From Pseudoalteromonas luteoviolacea NCIMB 1942 (GTDB taxonomy: Bacteria; Pseudomonadota; Gammaproteobacteria; Enterobacterales; Alteromonadaceae), in contig NZ_AUXT01000146.1 of the NCBI RefSeq assembly GCF_001625595.1, positions 1 to 64,000 on the forward strand: 64,000 nucleotides of DNA. The letters are read 5' to 3'. Shown piece by piece: positions 48,259-57,423 of this stretch. Position numbers and translations under genes: made by a program. The notes beneath the pieces were generated by a model. It did not search any database. It saw nothing but the letters and a program-made list of their open reading frames with translations, and was not told where the DNA came from. How positions within the stretch are numbered: the stretch's first letter is position 1; each line of letters opens with the position of its first letter.

Positions 48259-48665
48259 GTCTCTAGGGGAGAGGCTTAAGCAAGGAAAACGGATGTGAAT
48301 GGCGAAACAAGGAACTAGGTCCCCGCATGGAGTATGGAACTTGGATTATGATGTGTTTGTAGGATGCAAACATTAAAGTAAGGAAGTTGATACACAGGAA
48401 GTTAGGATGTGAGGGATTTAGGAAGGGTTATGGAATACCCAAATAAGGATCTAGGCAAAGGAAATTGGCTTACGGAAAAGCTGAGGCGAATGGACGGGGT
48501 TTGGATGGCCCAAGTGGAAAGGCGCAGGATGCATGTGAACTTGCAGAACCAAAACACCAAGCAAGTTGTATGGAAATGATGTAAGGAGTTGATCAAATCA
48601 ACATAGCAGGATGCTGTTTAGAAGATTCCGTCAAGCGCGGCTCGAAAGAGTCGCGCTATCTTCAT
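48259..48665 (+). ncRNA. csrB: CsrB-like regulatory RNA that would titrate CsrA
   Basis: About 400 bases of strongly purine-biased sequence without a plausible gene. It contains 24 GGA triplets between 48267 and 48612, spaced roughly 5-35 bases apart, often as AGGA, CAGGATG or ATGGA. That is the hallmark of CsrB/CsrC/RsmZ RNAs, where each GGA in a loop binds CsrA; E. coli CsrB is of similar length with a similar count. A TATACT -10 element at 48247-48252 places the start near 48259. A strong hairpin (AGCGCGGCTC GAAA GAGTCGCGCT, 48634-48657) with a weak T-rich tail ends it. A GacA/UvrY-like palindrome lies upstream. A role in sequestering CsrA is inferred from these features. Confidence 0.85.
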
Positions 48666-48675
48666 TGGATGACAT

Positions 48676-49347
48676 TCAGTTATTTAGTTTACTTCTTTTA
48701 CCCTTCAGATAAGCATCTCTAAAGTCAATAAAATGCTGTGTTAAGTAAGCTGCTGCTTCTGCTTCACCATTTTCTGCAAACACCACACAAGCGACTTCTG
48801 CCGTACCAAGTTGGTGCTCATGAGGCGCAACACGCAGCTTGTAATTGGATAAACTCTGAGGTGAAATTGACAATACGGGTAACGCATCCAGGTATGGGCT
48901 TTTTCTAAACATTTTTTTAGCTTCACGCCATGTACCATCTAAAAAAATGTATAACGGTGTTTTCCCAGTTTCACCAGTTACTTTTTTGATCACTCTGTGC
49001 GGTTCAACGTTTTCTTCAGGAAAAACAATAATGGGTTGATACTGCTCGTTTGACAATAACGCTAGTAATGCTTTATCAGGCTCTGTTCTGTCCCACCTGA
49101 AAGCGTAATTGTTTGGCACAATGTCAGCAATAAGTCGCCCAGTGTTAGATGGCTTAAAACTTTCATTATGGTACATTATTAGGCACACTGCGCTGTCACA
49201 GTCAGCCTGTATCACTCCGTCACAAATACATAGAGGCTCAGCCAGTAGGCAAGTTTCACAACGGGTGAGTTTAGACCCTCGGGCTTTAAACTCTCTTTTA
49301 GATTCAGCAATTTGCTGTGCACGAAGAGCCAATACAGAGTTGCTCAA
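48676..49347 (-). CDS. tapT: DTW-domain tRNA-uridine aminocarboxypropyltransferase
   Basis: The DTW protein family installs acp3U on tRNA from SAM. The likely start is a TTG at 49347 with a good GGAGG six bases upstream, giving SNSVLALRAQQIAESKREF; the ATG 15 codons earlier lacks such a site. The 223-residue protein has a Cys-rich N-terminal cluster (TRCETCLLAEPLCIC), the DTW-type motif FLDGTWREAKKMFRKSPYL and the SAM-region stretch NESFKPSNTGRLIADIV. E. coli YfiP (TapT) is the closest known member. The product name is inferred from the family. Confidence 0.85.
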   Translation of the reverse strand: MSNSVLALRAQQIAESKREFKARGSKLTRCETCLLAEPLCICDGVIQADCDSAVCLIMYHNESFKPSNTGRLIADIVPNNYAFRWDRTEPDKALLALLSNEQYQPIIVFPEENVEPHRVIKKVTGETGKTPLYIFLDGTWREAKKMFRKSPYLDALPVLSISPQSLSNYKLRVAPHEHQLGTAEVACVVFAENGEAEAAAYLTQHFIDFRDAYLKGKRSKLNN

Positions 49348-49405
49348 AATAACCTCCGATAAAAAACGACGGGGTATTGTACCAAGTCTCACTCTAAAAG
49401 GATAA

Positions 49406-49952
49406 ATGGAATACCATTAAAATCAGTGCTTCTTCGCGGTTAGCCTACCGCCTACTTACGCCCTCAGATCGTGATTTTCTGTTTGCACTAGATCAAGATC
49501 CTGAGGTTATGCGATATATTAACGGTGGCAAGCCTAACACCCTAGATGACATCGACAACTTTTTTATACCGCGCCTACGCCAATTTACCAACGAGCAGCA
49601 AGGTTGGGGATTGTGGGGCTGTTTTTTGAAACCTCAAAACAAGTTTATTGGCTGGGTATTGGTTCGCCCGATGAATTTTTTTACTGAACAAAGAACAGGT
49701 AATAACCTTGAGATAGGCTGGCGATTCATGCAATCTCACTGGGGCCAAGGTTTTGCCTCTGAAGCCGCGCTTCAAGTGAGTAATTCACTTATGCAAAACC
49801 AAGTCTATGACACACTAACAGCAATCACCTTACGTGATAATGTAGGCTCAATTAAAATAATGGAAAAGCTCGGCCTCACTTACAAAGAATCCAAACTGCA
49901 TCATGACCCTCTCGGAGGTACCGAGGTTGTTTTGTATGAGCGACATCTTTAA
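49406..49952 (+). pseudogene. GNAT acetyltransferase with a likely start-proximal frameshift
   Basis: From ATG at 49509 a clean 147-residue GNAT frame runs to 49952 (WGLWGCFLKPQNKFIGWVLV, LEIGWRFMQSHWGQGFASEAAL, NVGSIKIMEKLGLTYKES). It starts after the usual N-terminal strand. That strand is present upstream in the same frame (RLAYRLLTPSDRDFLFALDQDPEV) but has no start codon before a stop. An ATG at 49406 with a nearby AGGA is one base out of frame; dropping one G of its ATGG gives MNTIKISASSRLAYRLL. It could be a recent frameshift, an unusual ATT or ATC start, or a shorter active protein. It resembles RimJ/RimL-type ribosomal protein acetyltransferases, substrate unknown. Confidence 0.6.
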
Positions 49953-49962
49953 AAGGTTAATA

Positions 49963-49990
49963 GCGGCAGAGTCATTACTCTCCCGCTAAT
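49963..49990. terminator. Hairpin between the convergent GNAT and uppP genes
   Basis: Inverted repeat AGCGGCAGAGT / ACTCTCCCGCT with a short loop. In the leftward direction it is followed by ATTAACCTTTT. Probable shared terminator. Confidence 0.6.
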
Positions 49991-49996
49991 GCGCGC

Positions 49997-50800
49997 TTAC
50001 ATAGATAAGAAAATCACTAAGAAACCGCCTAAAGCCAGACGATAAATAACAAACGGTAACATGCCCATTCTTTCAATCACTTTTAAGAAAAAGTGGATAC
50101 AGGCATAAGCTGAAAAGAATGAAAGCACCGCACCGGTAATGATATCTGTGGCATTAAATTCTGTGCCTTCAGAGATTAACTTATAAGTTAAATAACTGCC
50201 TGCCGCAGCAATAACAGGAATAGACATCAAAAATGAGAACCTAGCAGCACTTTGTTTATTCAATCCCATCATTAACCCAATCGTCATGGTAATGCCCGAG
50301 CGCGAAGTGCCAGGCAGAACCATAGCAATAACTTGAGATAAGCCGATGCATAACGCCATAAACCAATTGACCTGATAGATGGTTTTAACTTGTTTGGCTG
50401 TCTTATCCGCGTACCACAGTAACAAACCAAAGCCAATTGTCGTTGCAGCAATGATCCATGCATTTCGCGAATACTCTTCTACAAAATCTTTCGCGAAGTA
50501 GCCAATAATAAGGGAGGGTAATGTTGCTAACAAAATAAACCACCCAAGCTTACTATCGTCAGTGGCTCCCTGACTTCCAAAGGACTTGAACCACGCAGTT
50601 AAAATCTCACTCACTTCTTTACGAAAATAAATCACAACAGCAAACAAGGTACCCACATGTACCGCAACGTCAAAGGCTAAACCTTGATCTTGCCAGCCAA
50701 GTACTTGAGAAGGAAGGATCAAGTGTGCTGAACTCGATATTGGTAAGAACTCTGTTAACCCTTGAATTAGAGCCAATACAATTATTTCGATAATACTCAT
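49997..50800 (-). CDS. uppP: Undecaprenyl-diphosphatase (BacA/UppP)
   Basis: Recycles undecaprenyl pyrophosphate to the monophosphate carrier for cell-wall synthesis and confers bacitracin tolerance. The 267-residue protein has about eight helices. The conserved catalytic region 1 is [19 protein letters not shown] near residue 15-33 and region 2 is [16 protein letters not shown] around residue 170. It lies six bases downstream of folK on the same strand. Confidence 0.97.
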   Translation of the reverse strand: MSIIEIIVLALIQGLTEFLPISSSAHLILPSQVLGWQDQGLAFDVAVHVGTLFAVVIYFRKEVSEILTAWFKSFGSQGATDDSKLGWFILLATLPSLIIGYFAKDFVEEYSRNAWIIAATTIGFGLLLWYADKTAKQVKTIYQVNWFMALCIGLSQVIAMVLPGTSRSGITMTIGLMMGLNKQSAARFSFLMSIPVIAAAGSYLTYKLISEGTEFNATDIITGAVLSFFSAYACIHFFLKVIERMGMLPFVIYRLALGGFLVIFLSM

Positions 50801-50806
50801 TTTAAT

Positions 50807-51286
50807 TTACAGCTCCACTTTCCATAGCTTTTGAGAAGGGTTGTGATAGTTTTGCCAAATCGCTTTTATTTTCTGACCGGCAACGGGGTGCTCTACCTCA
50901 GCGGCAACTTCAGATAAAGGCAAGAGTACAAATGCATTTTTAGTAATTTCATCTCTTGGTAATTGTGCGGGCTCTTCACAAATCATGTCATCGTACATTA
51001 ATAGATCGAGGTCTAGTGTACGAGGGCTGAACTTTTTATCACTTCTCGTACGGCCATTATCTTGTTCGATTTGTTTTAATATGAGACAAACTTGTTCAAC
51101 GCTAATTATTGTTTTTGCTGCAAATACTGAGTTAAAAAAGTTTCTCCCGCTAAACCCAACTGGCTCGCTCTCATATACATTAGAATGAGAATAGTCGGGA
51201 AAATGCTTAATTAAAGCGGCTAATCCATTTTTAAAATGTCGCTCTCTGTCCACATTAGAGCCAATACTGATGTAAATTTCTGCCAT
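50807..51286 (-). CDS. folK: 2-amino-4-hydroxy-6-hydroxymethyldihydropteridine pyrophosphokinase
   Basis: Transfers pyrophosphate from ATP to the pterin in folate synthesis. The 159-residue protein shows ISIGSNVDRERHFKNGLAAL at the N-terminus, VYESEPVGFSGRNFFNSV, and the signature RTRSDKKFSPRTLDLDLLMYDD with the metal-binding DLDLL. It overlaps folB by one base, so the two folate genes are coupled; uppP follows. Confidence 0.97.
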   Translation of the reverse strand: MAEIYISIGSNVDRERHFKNGLAALIKHFPDYSHSNVYESEPVGFSGRNFFNSVFAAKTIISVEQVCLILKQIEQDNGRTRSDKKFSPRTLDLDLLMYDDMICEEPAQLPRDEITKNAFVLLPLSEVAAEVEHPVAGQKIKAIWQNYHNPSQKLWKVEL

Positions 51287-51639
51287 TAGTTTTTTGTCCG
51301 TAAGATCTCAATCCCCACTGTTTGGGCTTGTGCAACCGCTGCAGGCTTGCTCACTCTTATTTTAACATCACTTACAGAAAACTCGGCTAAAATCGCCTCA
51401 GCCAAACGTTCTAATAAAGTTTCTAATAATTCAACTTGGCAAGAAGTTGATAGCTCGATTACTCGCTCGCTCACTTTGGCATAATCTACAGCGAGATTAA
51501 TGTCATCCGTCTTGGCCGCTTGAGTAATATCTGTAGACATTTCAATATCAAAATAAAGGCTTTGTTTACTTTCTTTCTCAAAGTCGTAAACTCCTATTAT
51601 GGTCTCGACGTGCAATTGCGAGATATAGACCTTGTCCAT
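51286..51639 (-). CDS. folB: Dihydroneopterin aldolase (bifunctional epimerase type)
   Basis: Cleaves 7,8-dihydroneopterin in folate synthesis. The ATG at 51639 follows GGAG and gives MDKVYISQLHVETIIGVYDFE and 117 residues. The family markers are ETIIGVYDFEKESKQSLYFDIEM (with catalytic Glu and Tyr), NLAVDYAKVSERV and the C-terminal VSKPAAVAQAQTVGIEI with the catalytic Lys. It is first in the folB-folK-uppP series and divergent from plsY. Confidence 0.95.
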   Translation of the reverse strand: MDKVYISQLHVETIIGVYDFEKESKQSLYFDIEMSTDITQAAKTDDINLAVDYAKVSERVIELSTSCQVELLETLLERLAEAILAEFSVSDVKIRVSKPAAVAQAQTVGIEILRTKN

Positions 51640-51742
51640 GTATACTCCTAGCATGACTAAAACAGGTCGGCTCAATACTTATAGCCGTACAAAAGAATCG
51701 CGATCATAGCCCAAATTAAAGCAAGAAAAAATAAGGAAGCTT

Positions 51743-52342
51743 GTGTTAGTCATTTTAATGTGTATTTGTGCTTATTTATTTGGTTCAATTTCGTCCGCGA
51801 TTTTAATCTCTCGGCTTTTTTCTTTGCCGGATCCTCGCTTTTCAGGTTCGAACAACCCAGGCGCAACTAATGTCCTGCGACTTGGCGGCAAGCTTCCTGC
51901 TGCACTCGTACTTGTTTTCGATGTACTAAAGGGCACGATCCCCGTTTGGGGAGCTTACTTTCTTAATATCGAGCCTATATGGTTAGGTGCTGTTGCAGTG
52001 AGCGCCTGCCTTGGTCATATTTATCCTGTCTTTTTTCACTTTAATGGAGGAAAGGCTGTTGCCACCGCATTTGGTGCGCTGCTACCAATTGGGTTACCTT
52101 TGGCTGGGTTATTAATTTTGACGTGGCTGTTGGTTTTGTGGGCCTTTCGTTTTTCATCTCTCGCGGCTATTGTCACGGTTGCAGCAGCACCTTTATATAC
52201 ATGGCTTATCAAACCTCAATACACGTTACCCGTGGGCTTTTTAACTATCTTGATAATATTTCGACATAGAGCGAATATCTCTAGGCTCTTACAAGGCAAA
52301 GAACCTAGGGTCGGTAAGAAAAGCGGAGATAAATCTGATTAA
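51743..52342 (+). CDS. plsY: Glycerol-3-phosphate acyltransferase PlsY
   Basis: Acylates glycerol-3-phosphate using acyl-phosphate at the inner membrane. The GTG start at 51743 has AAGGA upstream. The 199 residues form about five helices, with the conserved motifs [29 protein letters not shown] (glycerol-phosphate site), [33 protein letters not shown]. Its stop overlaps the tsaD stop by four bases in convergent orientation. Confidence 0.95.
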   Translation: MLVILMCICAYLFGSISSAILISRLFSLPDPRFSGSNNPGATNVLRLGGKLPAALVLVFDVLKGTIPVWGAYFLNIEPIWLGAVAVSACLGHIYPVFFHFNGGKAVATAFGALLPIGLPLAGLLILTWLLVLWAFRFSSLAAIVTVAAAPLYTWLIKPQYTLPVGFLTILIIFRHRANISRLLQGKEPRVGKKSGDKSD

Positions 52343-53355
52343 GACACAGGTGGTAAGCTGTCTAAAGGCCAACGCGGTTGGGTTTTCATATCTAACGGAG
52401 CAATCTGTCCTGCCTTAAGGCGCTGCATACCGGCAAACGCAATCATCGCACCATTATCTGTACAGAATTCAGTCCGAGGATAATAAACGCGACCTTGCAT
52501 CCCTTGCATCATACGCTCTAGTTTTCCTCTTAATTCAATATTTGCACTCACTCCACCTGCAATAACCAAACGCTTGATACCCGTTTGTTTTAAGGCGCGC
52601 TTACACTTAATTGCTAACGTATCAATGACTGCCGTTTGAAAAGCATGTGCAATATCTGCTTTGGTTTGCTCGTCGCTACCTTCACTTTTTATCGTATTTG
52701 CGGCGGCTGTTTTTAGGCCGCTGAAGCTAAAGTCCAATCCAGGCCGGTCTGTCATAGGTCTCGGGAAAACAAATCTGTCTGGTATACCTTGTGTTGCGAG
52801 CTTTGCAAGTAAAGGACCGCCAGGATAATCTAAGCCCAACAATTTAGCAGTCTTATCAAACGCTTCACCTGCGGCATCGTCCACCGACTCACCCAAAATT
52901 TCATATTCACCAATGCCTGCAACTTTCACCATCATGGTATGCCCACCAGATACCAGCAAAGCAACAAACGGAAATTCTGGCTTATCCTCTTCAAGCATGG
53001 GGGCAAGTAAATGTCCTTCCATATGATGGACAGCAACCGCTGGGATATTCCAACCAAACGCCAATGAGCGACCAATGGAGGTCCCTACAAGCAGAGCACC
53101 TACCAACCCAGGGCCCGCAGTATAAGCAATGCCATCTAATGACTCGGGGCCACAGTTGGCTTGTTCAAACGCCGCTTCAATTAATGGAATTGTTTTTCTA
53201 ACATGATCTCGAGACGCAAGCTCAGGCACTACACCACCGTAATCAGCATGCACTTTTACCTGACTGTACAGCTGATGGGCCAATAAACCTTGTTCATCGT
53301 CATAAATGGCTATGCCGGTTTCATCACAGGAAGATTCAATACCTAAAATACGCAA
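52339..53355 (-). CDS. tsaD: tRNA N6-adenosine threonylcarbamoyltransferase
   Basis: Essential ASKHA-fold subunit that makes t6A37 on tRNAs with TsaB and TsaE. The 338-residue protein has the N-terminal [15 protein letters not shown], the metal-binding [42 protein letters not shown] and the C-terminal metal residue in [12 protein letters not shown]. It stands alone on the minus strand. The rpsU-dnaG-rpoD cluster often found next to it is not seen here. Confidence 0.97.
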   Translation of the reverse strand: MRILGIESSCDETGIAIYDDEQGLLAHQLYSQVKVHADYGGVVPELASRDHVRKTIPLIEAAFEQANCGPESLDGIAYTAGPGLVGALLVGTSIGRSLAFGWNIPAVAVHHMEGHLLAPMLEEDKPEFPFVALLVSGGHTMMVKVAGIGEYEILGESVDDAAGEAFDKTAKLLGLDYPGGPLLAKLATQGIPDRFVFPRPMTDRPGLDFSFSGLKTAAANTIKSEGSDEQTKADIAHAFQTAVIDTLAIKCKRALKQTGIKRLVIAGGVSANIELRGKLERMMQGMQGRVYYPRTEFCTDNGAMIAFAGMQRLKAGQIAPLDMKTQPRWPLDSLPPVS

Positions 53356-53388
53356 CCTTGTTCTCCACTACTTTACTTTATCTACTAC

Positions 53389-53988
53389 TTACGCTGACTC
53401 AATAGCCAGGCCAATATTGGTCTGCCCATCACTAACAGCTTGTGCTTTAAGCTGCTTAATTGATTCTGAAGTGATTCTCCCCATCTGTTCTACAAAGTCA
53501 ATTAATTCTGAGAGCACGTCAATTTCGTACTGCATTAATGGGTGCTCTCGCACTAACTTATTGTCCGGCGTAATATCTTCAGACATCAACAAAAACTCTA
53601 TGTATCTTGCAACAGTCGCCTGTGAAATTTTTGCTACATTGACAAACTCAGAGTCATCTTTAGTCATAAGCCCTTGAATAAAGCCAAGTAATGCTGTTGA
53701 TACATCAATTGCAGGGTAAGTTCCGAACATATCAAAGTCTGATAGTTCAGGTACGTTTGGTTCAATTTTCTCTATTTGTTTTTCAAGACTAATTTTACTT
53801 TTTGGTAAAAGTAGCTTTTCCCAACATAAATTTAATGCGTTTCTGAACACTTGCTCATCACCAAAACCTGTTGCTTCACTAAAAAGCCCGTAATTTGGTG
53901 TCATACGTTCCAAAATAGCAGCTGCAAGAACGGCTTTTTGTAGATAGTTGAGTTCTCTGATCCGCTGAAAGTTATTTGCTTTGTTCAT
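53389..53988 (-). CDS. yjaG: DUF416 (YjaG) family protein
   Basis: A conserved gammaproteobacterial protein of unknown function. The start is taken at MNKANNFQRIRELNYLQ (53988, GGA seven bases upstream); an ATG two codons earlier is possible. The 199-residue length and the blocks CERM-like ILERMTPNYGLFSEATGFGDEQVFRNAL, FDMFGTYPAIDVSTAL and the C-terminal SDGQTNIGLAIES match E. coli YjaG well. It is all-alpha without membrane segments. It overlaps the zinc-ribbon protein gene upstream by 17 bases. Confidence 0.85.
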   Translation of the reverse strand: MNKANNFQRIRELNYLQKAVLAAAILERMTPNYGLFSEATGFGDEQVFRNALNLCWEKLLLPKSKISLEKQIEKIEPNVPELSDFDMFGTYPAIDVSTALLGFIQGLMTKDDSEFVNVAKISQATVARYIEFLLMSEDITPDNKLVREHPLMQYEIDVLSELIDFVEQMGRITSESIKQLKAQAVSDGQTNIGLAIESA

Positions 53989-54304
53989 ATTCATTTCCGC
54001 AATGCCAACAACATTGAAATGCCGCACCATTTTGCTCATTACAATTTGGACACTGCCAATCTTCATTTGATTTTGACTGGTGGTAGTTTACCAATATTTC
54101 TTCGCCAAGGGGCAACTTTATCGCAGGTACAAGGATCTTTATTGCGTTATTGGCAAAGGGCAATTCCCCCAATGAAGAGCTCAACACCTCCCCTTGAATT
54201 TTAGTCGTTATCCTTGCTTGATTTAGCAATCCTTTGACCAGGTGTGCTTCAATTACATTATCAGTACTAAACAAACAACACCAAGTGTCTAATTCGTTTT
54301 CCAT
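53972..54304 (-). CDS. DUF2007-type protein with C-terminal zinc ribbon
   Basis: A 110-residue protein (from ATG 54304, MENELDTWCCLFST). The N-terminal DUF2007 region (VIEAHLVKGLLNQARITTKIQG) is found in putative signal-transducing proteins. The C-terminus has a four-Cys zinc ribbon, CPNCNEQNGAAFQCCWHCG, which may bind Zn and contact a partner. It overlaps yjaG, so co-translation is likely. The molecular role is unknown. It is divergent from the DUF2721 gene. Confidence 0.8.
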   Translation of the reverse strand: MENELDTWCCLFSTDNVIEAHLVKGLLNQARITTKIQGEVLSSSLGELPFANNAIKILVPAIKLPLGEEILVNYHQSKSNEDWQCPNCNEQNGAAFQCCWHCGNEYEQSK

Positions 54305-54366
54305 AGCGCTCAAGTCTAATTTTGCTATCATAAACAATATTGTAGTGTGTAAATCGGAAGAGCTCT

Positions 54367-54765
54367 ATGACTCTCACAACACCGGGATTACTTTTTCCTG
54401 CTATTTCCTTACTATTGCTTGCATATACTAATCGGTTTTTAGTATTGGCCCAACTGATTCGAGAGTTAAATGCTCGAGAGGGGGACACGTTACGCCCCCT
54501 TGTTGTGCAACAAATCAATAATTTAAAAAAGCGCATCAAACTAATTAGGCTGATGCAGGTCTGGGGCGTCTTTTCATTTTTACTTTGTACCCTATCCATG
54601 TTCGCCTTGTTCATTGAGGTAAATTTGCTTGGTATTGTTTTATTTGGGGCAAGCTTGTGTTGCCTAGTAGCATCACTGATGCTCTCCCTATACGAAATCC
54701 ATATTTCTTGCGACGCAATCGAAATTGAACTCAATAATATTGAAAAAAAGCCAATGCAAGAGTAA
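54367..54765 (+). CDS. DUF2721 family membrane protein
   Basis: A 132-residue inner-membrane protein with an N-terminal helix (PGLLFPAISLLLLAYTNRFLVLA), an Arg/Lys-rich amphipathic middle (REGDTLRPLV-INNLKKRIKLIRL), and two further helices towards the C-terminus ending near YEIHISCDAIEIELNNIE. The layout fits DUF2721, a family without known function. It precedes the HD-GYP gene by 57 bases. Confidence 0.8.
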   Translation: MTLTTPGLLFPAISLLLLAYTNRFLVLAQLIRELNAREGDTLRPLVVQQINNLKKRIKLIRLMQVWGVFSFLLCTLSMFALFIEVNLLGIVLFGASLCCLVASLMLSLYEIHISCDAIEIELNNIEKKPMQE

Positions 54766-54822
54766 GCATCTCGTCTTGGCCTGACTATACTGACATTAAC
54801 AACAGTAAAAGGCGGGCCGTGT

Positions 54823-56349
54823 GTGAGTGGTTTTCTTTTTTCAAATGAACAACTAAGAGAAGAAGCGAGTACTCAAAAAGAGGATGCCTTCTGGGAAGTA
54901 CTAGTCGTAGACGATGAGGAAGACATCCATCAGGTAACCAAGCTCGTTCTTTCTGACTTCAGGTTTGAAGAAAAGTCATTGAGATTTCATCATGCTTATT
55001 CGGCACAGCAAGCCATGGAAATTTTAGAGGGCGAAAACTCAATTTCAGTTGGTTTGATTGATGTTGTTATGGAAAACAACCATGCCGGATTAGACTTAAT
55101 CAAGTTTATTCGTAACGATATCGCCAATCATGATATTCGATTGATTTTGAGAACAGGGCAGCCTGGGGAAGCCCCTGAAGAATCTGTCATACGTGACTAT
55201 GACATCAATGATTACAAAAACAAAACAGAGCTGACAGCCGTCAAGCTAAAAACTCTTCTCTACTCTGCACTGCGCTCCCATCGAGATTTGCAGACCATAG
55301 AACTGCACAAAAAAGGACTTGAGCGCATTATCGCTGCCTCTTCGAGTTTTCTAGAGTGTGATAATGTGCAAGACTTCGCGTCTACTATACTCAACCACGT
55401 TTCTCAGGTTTTAGGCTTATCAGATTCTGAAATATATTGTGCTGCGGCCACTAACCGACAAACCGACTCTGGTTCACAATTTAAGTTATTGGCCGCATCG
55501 GGGGAAGGTGTAGAGCCCAGCTCAGAAAAAATCCCCACAAACGTAAAAAACCTTTTTATTGAAACACATAACAGAAAAACTTCTTGCAAGTCCTGCAATG
55601 AATATGTGGGCTATTTTACCTCAAAAGGCGGCCTCGAAACGATGCTTTATGTAAGCAAAAAAAGTTCTTTGCAGAGTACGGATTGCCAACTTCTTGAGTT
55701 CTTTGCCAACAATATTGCGCTTGCACACGATAATTTAAAGCTCAGAGAAACCGTAAAAGAATCTCAACGTGAACTCTCTTATATTTTAGGCGAAGCCGTA
55801 GAGAAACGCTCAAAAGAAACTGGCTCCCATGTTAAGCGCGTCGCAATGTACAGCAAATTACTTGCTGAACTTTCAGGTATCAATAGCTATCAAGCTGAAA
55901 TTATTAAAATGGCTTCACCTCTTCATGATATCGGCAAAATAGGCATTCCAGATGTCATTCTTAACAAGCCAGGAAAGCTTACCAGTGGCGAATGGGAATT
56001 AATGCAAACTCACGCCCAGTTAGGCTACGAGATATTGAAAAATTCTACGAATGAAATTTTACAATGTGGCGCAACAATTGCCCATCAACATCATGAGAAG
56101 TGGGATGGCAGTGGCTACCCACAAGGTCTAAGTGGCGAAAATATTGACATAGTAGGCAGAATCACTGCCTTGGCTGACGTTTTTGACGCCCTCGGCAGTA
56201 AAAGATGCTATAAAACGGCTTGGCCACTTGAAAAAGTGATTTCTGAGATTAAATCTCAAAAAGCCAAGCAATTTGATCCCAAATTAGTTGATTTGTTTAT
56301 AAATAATCTGGAACAATTCATTTTAATTAGGGATAACCATCCCGACTAA
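54823..56349 (+). CDS. Response regulator with DUF3369 and HD-GYP domains
   Basis: A 508-residue predicted cyclic di-GMP phosphodiesterase. The start is a GTG at 54823. A receiver domain (about residues 25-150: EVLVVDDEEDIH, phospho-Asp in GLIDVVM, NDYKNKTEL) is followed by the DUF3369 sensor-like region (about 155-300, with a CxxC in SCKSCNEY), then HD-GYP (about 325-500). The metal-site motifs HDIGKIGIPDVIL, HQHHEKWDGSGYPQG and DVFDAL are complete, so activity is expected. The partner histidine kinase is not adjacent. Confidence 0.93.
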   Translation: MSGFLFSNEQLREEASTQKEDAFWEVLVVDDEEDIHQVTKLVLSDFRFEEKSLRFHHAYSAQQAMEILEGENSISVGLIDVVMENNHAGLDLIKFIRNDIANHDIRLILRTGQPGEAPEESVIRDYDINDYKNKTELTAVKLKTLLYSALRSHRDLQTIELHKKGLERIIAASSSFLECDNVQDFASTILNHVSQVLGLSDSEIYCAAATNRQTDSGSQFKLLAASGEGVEPSSEKIPTNVKNLFIETHNRKTSCKSCNEYVGYFTSKGGLETMLYVSKKSSLQSTDCQLLEFFANNIALAHDNLKLRETVKESQRELSYILGEAVEKRSKETGSHVKRVAMYSKLLAELSGINSYQAEIIKMASPLHDIGKIGIPDVILNKPGKLTSGEWELMQTHAQLGYEILKNSTNEILQCGATIAHQHHEKWDGSGYPQGLSGENIDIVGRITALADVFDALGSKRCYKTAWPLEKVISEIKSQKAKQFDPKLVDLFINNLEQFILIRDNHPD

Positions 56350-56458
56350 AAATTTGTAGCGAAATGTAAAAAATTCACTTGGATGTTTCCTTAATCTGTA
56401 TTAGTATTAGGAAATCAACGTTATGATTGCATTTTTGTTGAAATAAAAGGAATTTCAA

Positions 56459-57367
56459 ATGAGATTTGAACAACTTGAGCAATTTGTTGCTCTTGGCAAC
56501 CTTCGTCATTTCAGACAAGCTGCCGAACAAACCCAGATCAGTACTTCTGCGTTGACCAGAAGCATACAAACTCTGGAAGATGAAATTGGGTGTGAGCTCG
56601 TTAAACGCTCTACACGATCAGTGAAATTAACTGAACAAGGAGAGCTGTTTTTAAACTATTGTAAAACCACACTAAGTGAGCTTGACGTAACTAAGAACAC
56701 GATTAAGCAAAGCTTATTCGGTAGAGATCAACAAAAGCTAATCGTAGGCTATACGGCCAAAGCAAGTGAAATTGTGCCGATGTCTTGCGGTAAGTTCTTA
56801 GCTGATTATCCTAATGTGAAAATTGAGATGCAGCTTCTAAACGAACACGAATTAACGAGAAAGGTGCAACTCGGTGAAGTCGACATTAGTGTTTACCTTT
56901 CTTCTGCGACAAGCTTAATAAGTGATATCCATTTGCCAGATCAGCTTATTCTCTTCGTTTCTAAAATGCATCCGTTGGCTTCACAGGATTGCATTCGCAG
57001 AGCAGAGCTTTCTCAGTACCCTATGTACGGTTGTTTCTCTCAATCCAAACAGGTGCAGAGCATGCTTAACGAAGCTGTTGAAGGTCTGAACAAATCAACA
57101 AGTGTTAAAATAGGTAACATCACGCAAGTTATTGATGGTTTGAAGTGTAGCCAAAGCTTTGCTATCGCGAGTATTGAACACTCAAAAACAATTGCGCAAG
57201 ATCCTGAATTAGCACTTTTAAAGACTAATAAAGATGATAGTCACGAGCAGTTGGTTATTAATACTAACCATCAAATTAGTGGTAATACCCATGTCAGCAG
57301 CTTGCTCAAGCTGATTGAAAAGACGGCAAGTCAATTACAAATGAATAGTGCGCCAGTGCATTCTTAA
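56459..57367 (+). CDS. LysR-family transcriptional regulator
   Basis: A 302-residue LTTR. The winged helix-turn-helix spans residues 1-60 (MRFEQLEQFVALGNLRHFRQAAEQTQISTSALTRSI shown here by position; recognition helix near TSALTRSIQTLEDEIG). The effector domain (about 90-295) has no distinctive motif for its ligand. It is alone, rightward, with a hairpin at 57392-57417. The target genes are unknown and no divergent partner is present. Confidence 0.9.
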   Translation: MRFEQLEQFVALGNLRHFRQAAEQTQISTSALTRSIQTLEDEIGCELVKRSTRSVKLTEQGELFLNYCKTTLSELDVTKNTIKQSLFGRDQQKLIVGYTAKASEIVPMSCGKFLADYPNVKIEMQLLNEHELTRKVQLGEVDISVYLSSATSLISDIHLPDQLILFVSKMHPLASQDCIRRAELSQYPMYGCFSQSKQVQSMLNEAVEGLNKSTSVKIGNITQVIDGLKCSQSFAIASIEHSKTIAQDPELALLKTNKDDSHEQLVINTNHQISGNTHVSSLLKLIEKTASQLQMNSAPVHS

Positions 57368-57391
57368 TTTCTCTTCTACTTGACGCACGTA

Positions 57392-57417
57392 GCCCACATC
57401 CTATTTTTGATGTGGGC
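57392..57417. terminator. Hairpin between convergent lysR-type gene and ubiA
   Basis: Perfect nine-base stem GCCCACATC / GATGTGGGC with an eight-base T-rich loop. No T tract follows on either strand, so termination by this element alone is uncertain. Confidence 0.5.
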
Positions 57418-57423
57418 AAACGT

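Noticed and set aside
48402..48596. Short open frame on the minus strand across the csrB region
   Set aside because: It has no ribosome site and no recognisable protein pattern. It is explained by the purine-rich strand bias of the RNA.
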